DNA of 64,000 nucleotides from Plutella xylostella (Eukaryota; Arthropoda; Insecta; Lepidoptera; Plutellidae): contig NC_063982.1 in assembly GCF_932276165.1 (NCBI RefSeq), positions 885,501 to 949,500 of the forward strand, read 5' to 3'. Shown here piece by piece: positions 37,945 to 49,700 of the stretch. A model generated the notes under the pieces. The model was given only the letters and a program-made list of their open reading frames with translations. It was not told the origin of the DNA and searched no databases. The position numbers and the translations under genes are program-made. Numbering within the stretch: position 1 is the first letter of the stretch; each line of letters begins with the position of its first letter.

Positions 37945-39291
37945 TTATTTATTCTGCACATTATTGCAATCTTCACTTGGCTGTATTTCGCTTTCCTTCG
38001 CCTCGGCGCCATCTTGGATTTTCTTGCCGCCAAATTTGAAAATCCTGTCAAAATTTATATTGTTTTGATTGTACACCGTGTGATCAGGGGAATCCCCCCA
38101 GCTTACTGGTGTCATTCTGTTATTTATTTCTGCATTCTCCATGGTGTTTATTTCAACATTGGTTACAGTGACTTCTGGAATGGTGTTGAGTGCTGGGTCC
38201 GAATGGACGCTGGCAGCTATTTCTGGCTCAGAGATTCCCTCGAGAGAGGCGCATCGGTTCAGAAAGTTCATCATGCGTTCTTTGTAGATTTCTGAACTGG
38301 TTTCCGTGTTTTGTTTCGCGTTTTTGTCGCCGGCACCTTGGTGTTTTAAATAAAAACCGTTGCTGCCGTTCGCTAAAAATATCCTTTTTATTTTCTTACT
38401 CGGATAGTGGTCTATCAAATCCGGTTTCGGGGGTAAAAGTTTCCCGTTCCTTAGATTAGTGTTCCCTTTGATTTTCGTTACTACAGACACGCAATTTCCC
38501 CTTCTTTCTGTATCGTCGTCCTTGTACTGACTTCGCATGCCTTTATAGGATATTTTCACGCTTAAAATCGACCATAGAAGCTCTAAGAACGCAGCTATAA
38601 GAATATTTATAGACAGAACTCGTTTGGTGAACAAGTGCGACGTCACCTCTGGCTTATCAGTGGCATTCCTGGCTATTACTATATGGGACTCGTTCCTGTC
38701 TATAACATCTGTGTGCTTTATCAAAATAACGTCTTTAAACGGCACTTGGTCTTTGTAAAACTCAGTAATATCGTCGGTTCCTTCGGAGGTGTTCACGAAC
38801 CACGCCGCGATCATAATGAAAGATACGAGAGAGAAAATGGTGGATAATACTGACATGATGAATAGCCAGGTAATGTTTCGGTCGATGTACCACCGGACCG
38901 ATGCCATAATAGCCGCTAGACCGGCGGCTAGCGCGAAAACAGTTAGCAAACTCGGCGCTATAACTAAAATATGCCCGTACGTTTCTTTGTTGATACTATC
39001 AATCACCTTTTCCGTGGCATTGTCTTCACTGATGTATTCCGTTGTCGTTTCCTCGGTTGCGTTTAGAAACTGGTTTGTGTCCAGAGGTTTGGAATCTTCG
39101 AGAGTGAGTTTGATCTCTTGGTTGTTAGGGTTGACGAGAGCCAGGCAGGCCAGAAGGAACGAGGTCGCAGCCAAGGCTATGTGCACCCAGGCTAGCCCGG
39201 AGACAGTCGACGCTGAATACCTTCGCTCAGAAGGATAAACATTTCTCATATCAGGCTTAGTTTTCACTTTAATAGAATACACGTCTTCCAT
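37945..39291 (-). CDS. Four-transmembrane protein of unknown function (single exon, 448 aa)
   Basis: The ATG at 39291-39289 in the good context CAAAAATGG opens an uninterrupted 448-codon frame. Hydrophobic segments lie at about 31-53, 105-131, 139-165 and 225-247, followed by a 200-residue hydrophilic tail. N-glycosylation sequons fall only in the two loops that would be outside: N77AT and N91AT between TM1 and TM2; N167TS, N200ES and N209AT between TM3 and TM4. This supports a topology with both ends cytosolic. The layout resembles tetraspan families (MS4A/claudin/tetraspanin-like), but I see no CCG or W-GLW-C-C signature, so no family is assigned. The tail is Asn/Glu/Lys-rich with an SDP/EVTVTNVEI region. 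No introns, unlike its neighbours, so a retrocopy origin is possible. Confidence 0.8.
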   Translation of the reverse strand: MEDVYSIKVKTKPDMRNVYPSERRYSASTVSGLAWVHIALAATSFLLACLALVNPNNQEIKLTLEDSKPLDTNQFLNATEETTTEYISEDNATEKVIDSINKETYGHILVIAPSLLTVFALAAGLAAIMASVRWYIDRNITWLFIMSVLSTIFSLVSFIMIAAWFVNTSEGTDDITEFYKDQVPFKDVILIKHTDVIDRNESHIVIARNATDKPEVTSHLFTKRVLSINILIAAFLELLWSILSVKISYKGMRSQYKDDDTERRGNCVSVVTKIKGNTNLRNGKLLPPKPDLIDHYPSKKIKRIFLANGSNGFYLKHQGAGDKNAKQNTETSSEIYKERMMNFLNRCASLEGISEPEIAASVHSDPALNTIPEVTVTNVEINTMENAEINNRMTPVSWGDSPDHTVYNQNNINFDRIFKFGGKKIQDGAEAKESEIQPSEDCNNVQNK

Positions 39292-39660
39292 TTTTGTCCT
39301 CTGAATCCTATCCGCCGTTTAATACACTACGCGCACATTGGGAAATGTTGTTTGAAAACAATAAGTCACGATTGCACACAATGGTATTAGAACCCACAAG
39401 AGTTGTGACCAAATCTGTCTAAGTTGTTTGGCCTTTAATTTCACTGCATTAGCCAATTTGGTTTAAGTTCTTGATTTGTAACTTTAGCACTTTTAATTGG
39501 TCGTAAAAGTTATTGTTCGTGTGAAACAGTTTTATTACACTGTGTTGTGGAGTGGCTTGATTGTTTTCTTTAAATAATTATTGGGTTAACGGTCGCGTGA
39601 AGGAATGCGAGCGAGCGGCGCGTGCGCAGGCTTTGTGTCAACTGAAGTTAGTGTCGTGCT
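39292..39660 (-). promoter_or_regulatory. Probable 5'UTR/promoter region of the four-TM gene
   Basis: Immediately upstream of the ATG, without open frames. A GC-rich patch GCGAGCGGCGCGTGCGCAGG at about 39610-39629 stands out and may mark the promoter. No TATA box at a convincing distance. Confidence 0.35.
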
Positions 39661-40226
39661 GGTGTTGCCATCACGGTTGTCAAATTTTACTTATTAGGTA
39701 AAAGGTAGAATTGTAGATTTGGCAAATTGGTTTTCGATTTAATGTGACGATGTTTTATTTTACATTGGCAGGTTTGTTTTAGGTACTTCGTCATCATCAT
39801 CATCTGCCCGCCATAATTCACTACTAGAGTCATTAACTACTGCATGGGGAGGGTAGAATTCTTATTATTACAATATTCGTGTATACAATATTACAATGGT
39901 CGTCCACCCAGACCCATGTCTGTTCGTGACCTTTCAGAACCCACTTCCGATTTTGGAAAAAAAAACCTAATAAAAAGGAACTCTTATATGGACTGTCTCT
40001 TATATACTCTGTCTTAAAGTTAAGCGACCACTTATCGATATCGTAAGTATCGGACCACACGGATTTTCGTAAATGTATGGATAGCATGGCGTCGCCAATG
40101 CCAAGGAAGTGGACGCACTTGTGTGAATTTCTATACTTACAAAGAATACTGAAAGCGATGCCACCGTTGCACATGATGACGAAAGGTGAACGCTTATCTT
40201 AATTCAACCACCACCGGTTAGATATT

Positions 40227-40505
40227 ATACAGGGTGTTGGAAAAAGGGTATACTAATCCGAAACCTACATGTGCAGCATGGTATATCTAAGCCCGAAACT
40301 GAAATCAGAATTTGAAAATTTGCGAAAAAAAATTTCCATAGAAACTTTATTGGTCTCGTGACTTTTACTATGGGGAAAAAAAATAATTTCCGAATTTGAA
40401 TTTGCGAATTTCCAAATTCTCATTTCAGTTTCGGGCTTAGATATATGTACCATGCTACACATGTAGGTTTCGGCTTAGTATACCAATTTTGCAACACCCT
40501 GTATA
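40227..40505. mobile_element. MITE, ACAGGGTGTTGCAAAAAGG family (copy 2)
   Basis: Starts TATACAGGGTGTTGGAAAAAG and ends TTTTGCAACACCCTGTATAC. Almost the whole element folds back: CATGTGCAGCATGGTATATC pairs with the inverse near 40445. Confidence 0.9.
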
Positions 40506-41499
40506 CCTATACCTACTTTACCTACCTTCTTCTCCCCCAGTTTTATTATGAATTATTATTTTATACACAGTAAACAAAGACTTATAATAACATTTTTAAT
40601 CCTACCATTTAGTAGTATTTCTCGTACGCTGGCAACACTATTTTAATTCCCAGCTGAGCCCTTTGTAACGGAATTTAAAGGCGGGTACGATAGCAATAAT
40701 TCATAGAAAACCGTATTGTTCACGTTATCGGCTGAACAAAGCAATTGTTTTGTTAATAATGTTGCTTTTGGGTAATTATTACTATTAGTTATGACATTAG
40801 GAACGCATACTTAAATAATTCAGTAGTAAAATCTGTTTTTTAATCTCCATAAGTATATTTTTTTACAATATGTATACTTTAAAAAAAATTGACATTTAAT
40901 TTTAAATTTAGAATATTTTCCTTTTTTACATGGTAATATTCTAAAGCACTGTTTGGTAAATGTTTTTGATATGAACATGTCTTAGTCTACAGGTAAAACT
41001 AATAGACCATAATTATTACTTATCGTCTGCATTGTGTGCACACAAGGTCAAACAAATTTTCTCACGATAATAATAAGTATGTTTTGTTGTCGGTTTCACA
41101 TCTGAGGGCGTCAACTTAAACAGAACTTAAATATGGAATGCAGCGTTGTGATTGGTTAAATTTGTCAGTGAGCAGGACTTAAGTTCATGCTTTTGCGTAG
41201 ATTGTCTGAAATCAGAAACTGGGCGTGGGTATGAAGGCACTTTGTTATACCTACTTAAATACCTTAACTTTATTGTTTGATGTTTTTGGAGCGAAATTTG
41301 TTTATTTTATTGTTTCGAGACAACTTAGCCAGGCCAGTATGTAAATTAATTTGAACAAAAAGAATTTTTGTTTGAAAAGTTGTTTAATACCTAGACATAA
41401 ACATACAAAAACTGTTCTTGTTAAATAGATCTTAGAGTACTTGATAGTACCTACCTTTACCTGCTTTACAATATTTCATTTCATTACGAACGAATGGTT

Positions 41500-41680
41500 C
41501 ATTGGTTGGTCCCAGGATCGATTACTGGCCGGACAAAAATGGCAATAGGTAGTCCTACATAGGCCTGTACTAACAGTAACAGTGTACTCTTAGGGTTTGT
41601 CAACGACACGTCTGCCTACCCCGCAGGGGAAATCCTTTCCTACCAACCTAGTAGTAGAAGGTGTGAGTTAGTATGTTTTG
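41500..41680 (+). mobile_element. Diverged tRNA-derived SINE fragment
   Basis: GTTGGTCCCAGGATCGATTAC (degenerate B box), AATGGCAATAGG and TCTGCCTACCCCGCAGGGGA keep the order of the SINE at 46824-47036. Many substitutions show that it is old. Confidence 0.55.
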
Positions 41681-43689
41681 TTTTGTTTAGCTGATTGTGA
41701 CTGTCTTTAGCAAACTACTCGGCCATTTAAAAAGTTGCAAATCATCATATTTTTATTGAAGAGGTAGGTAACTAAGTACTTATTTTCAGTGATGTATAAA
41801 TAATTATGAATATTCTTTCTTACATAGCGAAATAATGACTAGGGTTAGTCATTGTAGACAGGAGGACAAGTACCTATTGGGGACATCGGTTCTTAAAACA
41901 TAACATTTATCTGACTATTAAAAAATCTGCCGTGCCTATCTAAAAATCACGAACTTACCTTTAATTAATGTATTATTTTATTTATTACATAGTTACGTGT
42001 TAAAATTAAGATAATAAGATAGTTTTAGGTTAAAATACGTTACATGTCGTCTACAACATTACACTGTACATACTTAAGTACCTATATTTTTTTTATTCGA
42101 ATAACTAACGTTAGCTTATCTATTGCACTCGGTTTTAAAAGTTAACACCTTGCAATTGAAGAGTTCTGCGCGTTAAAAATAGATTTATTTATCAAATAGG
42201 GACTCAACGGTTTCTGTTGATCAATTTGACCTCAAAACATCAAAACACAATTATCTCCGCTATTAGGACGTTGTCACGCAGAAAGGACTCGACCCACAGG
42301 GGATAATATTATTATAAAAACACTTTTACCTTAAGGGTCTGCAATAGGGAATCGAGGGTTGGCATTGTCATAGAATTATGTAGTAAATGATGCTCTACAG
42401 CCTTGAAAAAAATCACACAGGTAGTTGAAGAGTCTAGCTAGGTGCTGAATCATTCGAATTTTAAGTAAATGATTATGGATAACTGTAAATTAATTTCAGA
42501 ATATCAAGAAAAACCAGTCAATCACACTCCCGTATTGTAACAACTGTGTCGTAATTATTAAGAATTTTCATATGATTTTTATCATATTATAAAGTTAAAG
42601 GCTTGGACTAGGCGCTAAATACCTTGTTTTTTAATAAACACACACTTATTTTGCGTAAATTAATCCCAAACTTGAGCAATTTTTTTCCCTCAAATCTTCA
42701 TACAAATATCTATGGCGGCTTTCTGTGTTATAAAATCATAAACACAAGTGACGTTTGACTCAGTTGGCCGCTGGCCTCCAAAGAAGGGTCACGTCGGTTT
42801 GGGCAGCACTGACAGCTCGCGATCTTATCGTGTACAGATACAAAATCACTGCACATTGGTTGTCATTGCACTTTTTCAACTTTTATGACACCAACATAAT
42901 TTGATTTGAAATTGAGGAAGCATAATTCTTCCAGTATATTCAATACATTAAATTAAATTAGATAGTGTGCAATATTCTCGTGATATTACAGTCTCGTAAA
43001 GGTCTGATGAGGAGCAGGAATATAGCGAATGGATCTAAGTGATGACAATACGCACGAACATTAGGTTAGGGATCAAAAATACAGTCTCTTGGTGCTGGTT
43101 GAGGTATGGTCTCGTGAGGATCTGATGAGGGCAGTAACACGGTGGTGGCTCAATTTTATTTCAAAGATGTTAATAGCTAAAAGCATCGAGTTTGGGCTAT
43201 TAAGTATGTTTTTCAGAGAGAGAGAAAGAGATTTTGTTTTTCCTCTGGATGTGTTAGGTTTACTAAGTTCATTCTGTTAATGGCATCAAGTTGTTATGTG
43301 TTCATAAGTAATAATTATTTATTAACAAAATGCTGTTGATTCTCCACGAAAATGTAAAAATAAAAATAAAATAAATAAAAATAAATTCGTAACGTAAAAT
43401 TGTCAATGACGGAATTTCTTCTATAGACAGTAGCCACAAAAAAAAACAAACGATAGATGGCGTGATTTAAAGATAAAGATACATTTTTTCGACACATAGA
43501 CAGCAACAACAAAAAAAATACAGATTTAAAGAAAAGAAACACATACTTATACAAAACAACAAAGAAAAAAAAAGGATACACATCAAAATAACTGGAAAAA
43601 ATATAAGCCCCAATTTACTTGTGTGGGACAGGGAGTACCATAATATTTTTTTTGGGGTACTCCCCATCTATGCGAAATATAAGCTTGAT

Positions 43690-43800
43690 ATCTTTACCCG
43701 TTTCTGAGAAAAAGGGCGGTGACAGACAGTCAGTCAGACAGACGGACAACAAAGAGATCCTATAACGGTTGCTTTTTTTATTTTGACGTTCGAAACCCTA
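43690..43800 (+). repeat. GACAGACGGACAAC repeat related to the ACCGGCC element
   Basis: TTTCTGAGAAAAAGGGCGG, a GACAGACAGTCAGTCAGACA stretch, and a GACGTTCGAAACCCTAAA end parallel the right part of the 18941-19515 element. Confidence 0.45.
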
Positions 43801-43828
43801 AAATTAAGTAAAAATATTATGCAGTCGG

Positions 43829-44058
43829 GTAAAAAGGAGTAAGACAGGGGGTCATTCTGAACTTTTGCTCTACGAGTTTTGGAAATTAACAAAAAAAAAC
43901 CTTTTTCATAGAAACTTTGTTGGACATGTGACTTTTTACCATGGAAAACGAATATTTTTTTTCGCGAATTTGCAAATCTCGTAGAACAAAAGTTGTTCAG
44001 AATGACCCCTTGAGTCATCCCCTTTTGGCTTAGTATAGCCCTTTTGCGACACTATGTA
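43829..44058. mobile_element. MITE, ACAGGGTGTTGC family (diverged copy)
   Basis: The interior (TCATTCTGAACTTTTGCTC, CATAGAAACTTTGTTGG) and the right end GGCTTAGTATAGCCCTTTTG match the copy at 47046-47275. The left end is degraded. Confidence 0.6.
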
Positions 44059-44894
44059 TTTACTTTGCTTTGTCGTCGGGGTGTTGGCTGGAGGATGCCC
44101 GAAACTTATTATCTACACTTTAATACTTTTAGTTACCTTTCTACAAGTAAATACCACATTTGTTTGAGAAAGCTAATCGGGTTCCGAGTATAGAGTAAAG
44201 TGGCACCCCTATTAATTTCTACTCTTTCCTGGTGCCTACCAGTGTAAGTAAGAATTATACTTACTTACCCTAAAATCACCCAAAATGTACTTGAACATAA
44301 TTGTCAATAAAGTTGGCGAGTAAAAGTTTATCGACCCACTGTGCAAACTTACATGTGTGCGTGTCACTGCGTGTGCTGTGTGAAGAGCATTGAAAACCCA
44401 AAATTGGCGCGGCACGTCACCCTGTACGGGCCCTTAATCTTATTTGTCAAATATTTTGATTATGTAGGTATTTTAAATTTACATGCATTTTACAGAAGTA
44501 ATATAATCTTATCAGTACCAAAATGTTCCCATGCTGTTATTCCATCATCATCACCATCGAGTCATCATCATTGAGGTAACTGAGAATGTCATAGATTTTT
44601 CTGGTTCATCTGTTTATCGCGATTTTTTTTTGGCAACGATTTTCGGATTCAAAATGTATTTTCGTAACTGTTCTTTTCATACGACTTCGCAATAGGAACC
44701 CTGAAACTTACATCGAATAGTACTTTTTGTTTAAGTATTTTTTTTACAAAGCTGGATTTAGTCCTCTTGTATAACAGCGTCCATTTATCTTTCAGCAGCT
44801 ATGAGGGGCTCGTGGTAGGTATAAATTATGTATCCGTAATCCGTAACACATTGGACTTCGTTTTTTTTCTATGGTTGTTTTAGTGCACAGATTG

Positions 44895-44990
44895 CACAGG
44901 TAACTACAAAGGAGCGCCACAGCACTCTGTCCTCGGCTTTCCTATGGCTTTCCTCATCCAGCCACTACCGGTGACCGGTTTCAGGATATC
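44895..44990 (-). mobile_element. RTE-type LINE 3' remnant (inverted)
   Basis: In minus sense it reads GTGGCTGGATGAGGAAAGCC, GAGGACAGAGTGCTGTGGCG, the same 3' coding end as at 8190-8275 and 32950-33010. Short and non-functional. Confidence 0.55.
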
Positions 44991-45242
44991 AGAACAATAA
45001 CAAATTGAAGGTTCGCAGAAGAAATAGAACAAAAGAGTAGAAAATATCACAGAACAAAATGGAAAATAATATGATGTGAAGTCAAAATTAATATTACCTA
45101 TTCTTTTTATATTTATTTACAAACAGCGTTTTTGCTTTTATTATTGATGTGGAAATCATCTTAAACATTTTCAAGTAATGTAAGTAACCCAACGCTTCTG
45201 CACTTACTAAAAATAGTAAGGTGAAAATACATACACACACAC

Positions 45243-45487
45243 ACACTCACGCCTTGTACTACTGTACTCCCTTGCGGGGTAGGCAGAGGTGCATTGCTGA
45301 ACCCACTTTTCGCCAGTGTTATGTTTAGTCCCAATGTAATAGGGGGCGAGCCTATTGCCATTTTACAGGCACATCCAAGACCCGAGAACAAATATCTGTG
45401 TTTACACAAATATCTGCCCCAGCCGGGAATCGAACCCGGGACCTTCGGCTCAGTAGTCAGGGTCACTAACCACTACGCCATTCGGCC
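45243..45487 (-). mobile_element. tRNA-derived SINE (head plus body)
   Basis: In minus sense the head GGCCGAATGGCGTAGTGGTT, then GTCCCGGGTTCGATTCCCGG (B box), a CAGATATTTGTGTAAACACA region, and the body ending at the polymorphic GTGTGTGTGTGT tail. Best-preserved copy of this family in the window. Confidence 0.85.
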
Positions 45488-45511
45488 GAATACATACACT
45501 TACTACTTTTA

Positions 45512-45747
45512 TACACTCACGGGCAATGAAAATGTTCCGCTCACTAAAAGCCAACACCAAACGACCCCAATTTTTGCAAATATTTAAGATGAAATTTGGA
45601 CTAAATAATACCGTTTTTAATGGTTATATCCTGATGCTCTATTAAATGTACTTCAATGTTGCAGAAGACGTCATTAAGCTAATCTTTTCTATTTTGGAGT
45701 AATTTGGTATTTTTCTCAGTGGGACCTTTTCATTGCCCGTGAGTGTA
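45512..45747. mobile_element. MITE, ACGGGCAATGAAAAAGTTCC family (copy 4, complete)
   Basis: TACACTCACGGGCAATGAAA at the left and TTTCATTGCCCGTGAGTGTA at the right are perfect inverse ends, with TA on both sides. The interior matches copies 2 and 3. Confidence 0.9.
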
Positions 45748-46028
45748 CCTTCTCCTTCTTATGTTATGGACCGTTTCCACTGGCGAGAGAAAAGTTGGTT
45801 GACGGTACTAGCTGATGATGATGATTATTCAACTTTCGTTATTTTCCAGGCCATCTCCTTATTCCGAGGGCTGGCAAGACTGTTACCAGCCGAACCTGTG
45901 GTTCTTCTCCTTAATACGTCTGTTCAGGATGTTTGTTAGTCTATTCCCAAGATATTAAACCTTTTGAGTAAGCCTTCACTTCGTAGTTTTATTTGTAAAA
46001 AGGTGCGCCCAATTTTGCTGTCGCGCTA

Positions 46029-46183
46029 ATATCAGAAGGCCTAGCACGAGGCTCAAGACGCGCACGTTAAGACGTGACAAAAGTTGGCGGCGCGCTCACA
46101 CACATCGCGCGGCTTAGAGCGAGTGCGAAGGAAAACATTTGTCACGTCTTGACCTGCGCGTCTTGCGCCCCGTGCTAGGTCGT
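46029..46183. mobile_element. MITE, CCTAGCACGAGGCTCAAGACG family
   Basis: An arm of about 42 bp, GGCCTAGCACGAGGCTCAAG...GACGTGACA, is inverted at 46141-46183 (TTGTCACGTCTTGACC...GTGCTAGG). The interior is GC-rich (GGCGGCGCGCTCACACAC). Confidence 0.85.
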
Positions 46184-46310
46184 CCGGATACATATTAGGG
46201 GAGTCCCTTATGGGTTGTTCATAAAAATCCATTCAAAGTACCGATGCCGGTTTTTCAAAAAACACATAACCCTTTTCAGATAAGATTAAACAATAAAAGC
46301 AGTGGTCGAA

Positions 46311-46510
46311 ATACAGGATGTTGCAAAAAGAGTACCTATAGTGAGCCGAAACATACCTACCTACATGTGCAGCATGTTATATCAGAGCCCGAAAATCAGA
46401 ATTTCAAAATTGACCAACAAAGTTTCAATAGAAAATGAATATATTTTTTGGCGAATCTTGACATAAAAACAGATATAACACGCTGCTACCCTTTTTGCAA
46501 CACCTGTATA
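46311..46510. mobile_element. MITE, ACAGGGTGTTGCAAAAAG family (copy 3)
   Basis: ATACAGGATGTTGCAAAAAG at the left and CCCTTTTTGCAACACCTGTA at the right, with the shared ATGTTATATCAGAGCCCG interior. It lies 120 bp upstream of the unknown gene's ATG. Confidence 0.8.
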
Positions 46511-46631
46511 GCCACCATATTTTGAACCATCATACTTTATGCCATGGAGTTAAGGTTGAAATACATAAATAACGAAATATTTATACTTTTTTTCCTTATA
46601 AAGGGATAAACTACCAAATATAAACTCTAAA

Positions 46632-46740
46632 ATGGATTCACCCGGGCTGGTCGCGGTGATCAGAGGCAATAACTTGGGGCTCTCCGTGACCCTTGTGAAC
46701 GAGAACAAACTGAAGAAAACCAGCAAATGTGTCGGTTCAG
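46632..46740 (+). CDS. Unknown gene, coding exon 1
   Basis: ATG in the context CTCTAAAATGGAT, 36 codons plus one base, then a GTATGT donor. Ends KTSKCVGS. Confidence 0.6.
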
Positions 46741-49700
46741 GTATGTTCTTTAAAGATTAGAGTCCACCTTCCGGCGTCGCACGTAACGGACGCATCGCAT
46801 TCAGTCATTTTTGTATACTGAGCCGATGGTCCCGGGTTCGATTCCCGGCTGGGGCAGATATTTGTTTAAACACAGATATTTGTTCTCGGGTCTTGGATGT
46901 GCCCGTAAAATGGCAATAGGCCCGCCCCCTCTTACATTGGGACTAACATAACACTCTGGCGAAAAGTGGGTGCAGCAATGCACCTCTGCCTACCCCGCAA
47001 GGGAGTACATTAGTATAAGGCGTGAGTGCGTGTGTGTGTTTTTTGTATACAGGGTGTTGCAAAAAGGGTATAAGGGGGAAGGGGGTGACTCAGGGAGACA
47101 TTCTGAACAACTTTTGTTCTACGAGTTTTTGAAATTCGCAAAAAAAATATTCGTTCTCCATAGTAAAAATTCATGTGACCAACCAAGTTTCTATGGAAAA
47201 GGAAATATTTTTTTTAGGATGCCCCCCTGACTCACCCCCTTTTGGCTTAGCATACTCTTTTTGCAACAACCTGTAGAAATTTACACAAGTGCGTCCATTT
47301 AATCGGCATTACCGCTGCCGTTTCTTCATACATTTATGACAATCCGTTTGCTGCGATACGTAGGTACGATACGATAGGTGGACGGTTACCTTGCAATAAC
47401 CTTCCAGATATGGTGGTCTATTTTATGAGATGTGTGTTTTTGTTTATTATTTACTAGCTGTTCCCGCGCGGTTCGCTTCGCCTTAAAAAGTTTTCCCGTG
47501 GGAATTCCGGGATAAAAAGTAGCCTATGTTCTTTCCCAGGGTCTAGACCGTATGTATGCCAAATTTCATTCAGATCCGTTCAGTAGTTTTGGCGTGAAAG
47601 AGTAACAGACAAACAGACAGACACAGTTACTTTCGCATTTATAATATTAGTTAGTATTTACAAATTTTGTATTTTCAGATGCCAAAGTTGACTTTGAGAA
47701 GTCGTACAAAAAGAATAACAATGCCCACAAATGTACAAGCACGCTAAGCAACCGAGATATTCCACCTAAAGTGAATTACAACGGATACATAAATACTTTT
47801 TCGGTAAGAAAATTATACAGAGCCCGTAGCATAAATTTTATCGTGAACGTGAAGTAAAATTACTCGATGAATTTTGTAGGAAAATTTTAGTTCTGCTACC
47901 GACCGCCAGGGGCGCTGTTCATTTTTTCATACAAAATTTCTCGATGAATTTTACGTTCACGATGAAAATTTATGCTAAGGGCTCAGATCTTTCTTACTTT
48001 TAGTGGTAGCTCAGTCGAGTAAGCGCCCGCTTCTTACGCCAGAAATGCGGGTTCGTATCCCGGAGCTGACATCTACAATGTATATCATCGCCCTTACGGT
48101 GAAGGAAATCCATAAGTTCTAAACTGCTTTCCTAAGCTTGGGCCATTTCCCACCACGATGGTACATTGCGTTAGCGGGTTGGTGGGTTCACATAGCTAGA
48201 TGTGCAGGTTTCCTAACGATGTTTTCCTTCACCGTAAGAGCGATGGTATACTGTCGCCTAAATAAATCCTACAGGTTAGGAAATAAAAAGGACGAACATA
48301 ATTTAGTTTAAAAAGAAGATTTATTTTAAATAAGTAGGTAGATAGGTCGTCGGTTAGGCCAAGGTCAAGGGTGTCACACGCGCACTGGTTCGGTCCAGAA
48401 ATACCGCACTCTCCTTGGCTTCCTGTCGAAGTGCAGGTCCAGGTCCAGGTCCAGGTGCAGCTCCAGGTCCAGGTCCACGTCGGGGTCGAGGGATCCGACG
48501 AGGTCAGCTACTCAGGTAGCGGGAGGGGAAGCCCGGGACAGTCGCCCGGGGTGAGTCTTCCGTGGTCCGGAACTGGCCGATTTAATCGGTCCGGCAGTTG
48601 TTCCTGGAATCGCAGAGCAAGGAAGCGATTAGATTCCAGCAGCGATACGGATGGCAAGTTAGCCTTAGGTTCGTACGGGAAGTCTAGAAATACTGCTTAG
48701 CTTTTCCAAAGGCAAAAGGAATAAAGGTGGCGTTATGAACAGTAATGTAAAGTACATGATGATTGATGAATGATTAAGTTAGGTAAGATAATTTACAATG
48801 TAACTAAAATATATGCAACTACGAGATTAAGACTATTCTCATAGTTCATTAAATCACTAGATCCAGTGCATACTTAAGTATGCATTCATACAAGAAATAG
48901 AAAACAAGCACTGTAATAAGCAAAAGGCAAGGCACTAATTTAACCAACGGTTATTTTCAATGACAAAAGGTCAACGGTTTTATATTTAAAAATGCACAGC
49001 ATTAAACACAATGACACACAGCTAATTACTAACATAAGAAGGTTTGCACAACTTACCCAGATGGGAACAACGTATAAACACTTATTGAGAACAGTAATAA
49101 TTATTAACGTCTAGATTTGACGAGTTAGGTACTCGCAGACAAGGTACGTATCAGATTTATTATGAGCGGCTAGTTGCCAGAGCGGTGAGCAGAGACTGAT
49201 CGCCGTGCAAATCAATGCGCCCCTCCCGTAGTCGGCCGGTCGCTTATCGCTAGATCTAAGGTGAACAAAGGGTGACGTCGCGAGTGGACGAAACTATTCG
49301 CTACTTATAATTGGAAACGGTTTGTCGGTGAGAACGTACTTTAGAACCTACACTTTTATTATCACTTATCGTAATAGAACTAGATCACTTAATTAAAGTA
49401 TGTTTATTTATTAGGTTTATTAAAATTAGGTTTTAGGTTTTATTTATTATAAGTTAGAATAGGTATAATAAGGTACTAAGATTAAGGCGTTTCGTAACGC
49501 TACGTTACATTACCCCCTCACCTACAAGAGTATTTTACCTCAGTAAAATACGATAAATAGACAGCTAAACTAAAATAAAAATAATGATCTATTTACAACT
49601 ATTTACAATGATTACTAATAATATTCTTAAGTTTTTTTTATATGCAAAATCTATACAATTTATGTCATACTTTCAATAAATACAACAAGTATGACACAAG

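Larger units (their letters stand above)
39661..46631. other. 7-kb intergenic interval
   Basis: No convincing host exon. MITEs at 40227, 43829, 45512, 46029 and 46311 and SINEs at 41500 and 45243 are listed separately. The stretches 40510-41495, 41690-43680, 44060-44890 and 44995-45240 are AT-rich with nothing recognised. Low-complexity Phe/Tyr-rich open frames near 43315-43670 come from AT-rich DNA. Confidence 0.5.

Noticed and set aside
43315..43670. Phe/Tyr/Leu-rich minus-strand frames resembling a membrane protein
   Set aside because: AT-rich, A-run-dominated DNA gives Phe/Tyr/Leu in this frame; no start context, splice signals or conserved motif.
11924..45747. Regularly recurring short repeats as a possible CRISPR array
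   Set aside because: Repeats are inverted, kilobases apart and of several families; there are no uniform spacers and the genome is eukaryotic.
48002..48071. tRNA-like sequence with good A and B boxes (similar at 62355-62426, 11232-11299 and 45420-45487)
   Set aside because: Acceptor and anticodon stems do not pair and each continues into a dispersed SINE body, so these are SINE heads. Only 26190-26261 folds as a tRNA.
48371..48700. 109-codon open frame present twice (also 55128-55457)
   Set aside because: It lies on the antisense strand of the two LTRs and is driven by a CCAGGT hexamer array. It is identical only because the LTRs are.
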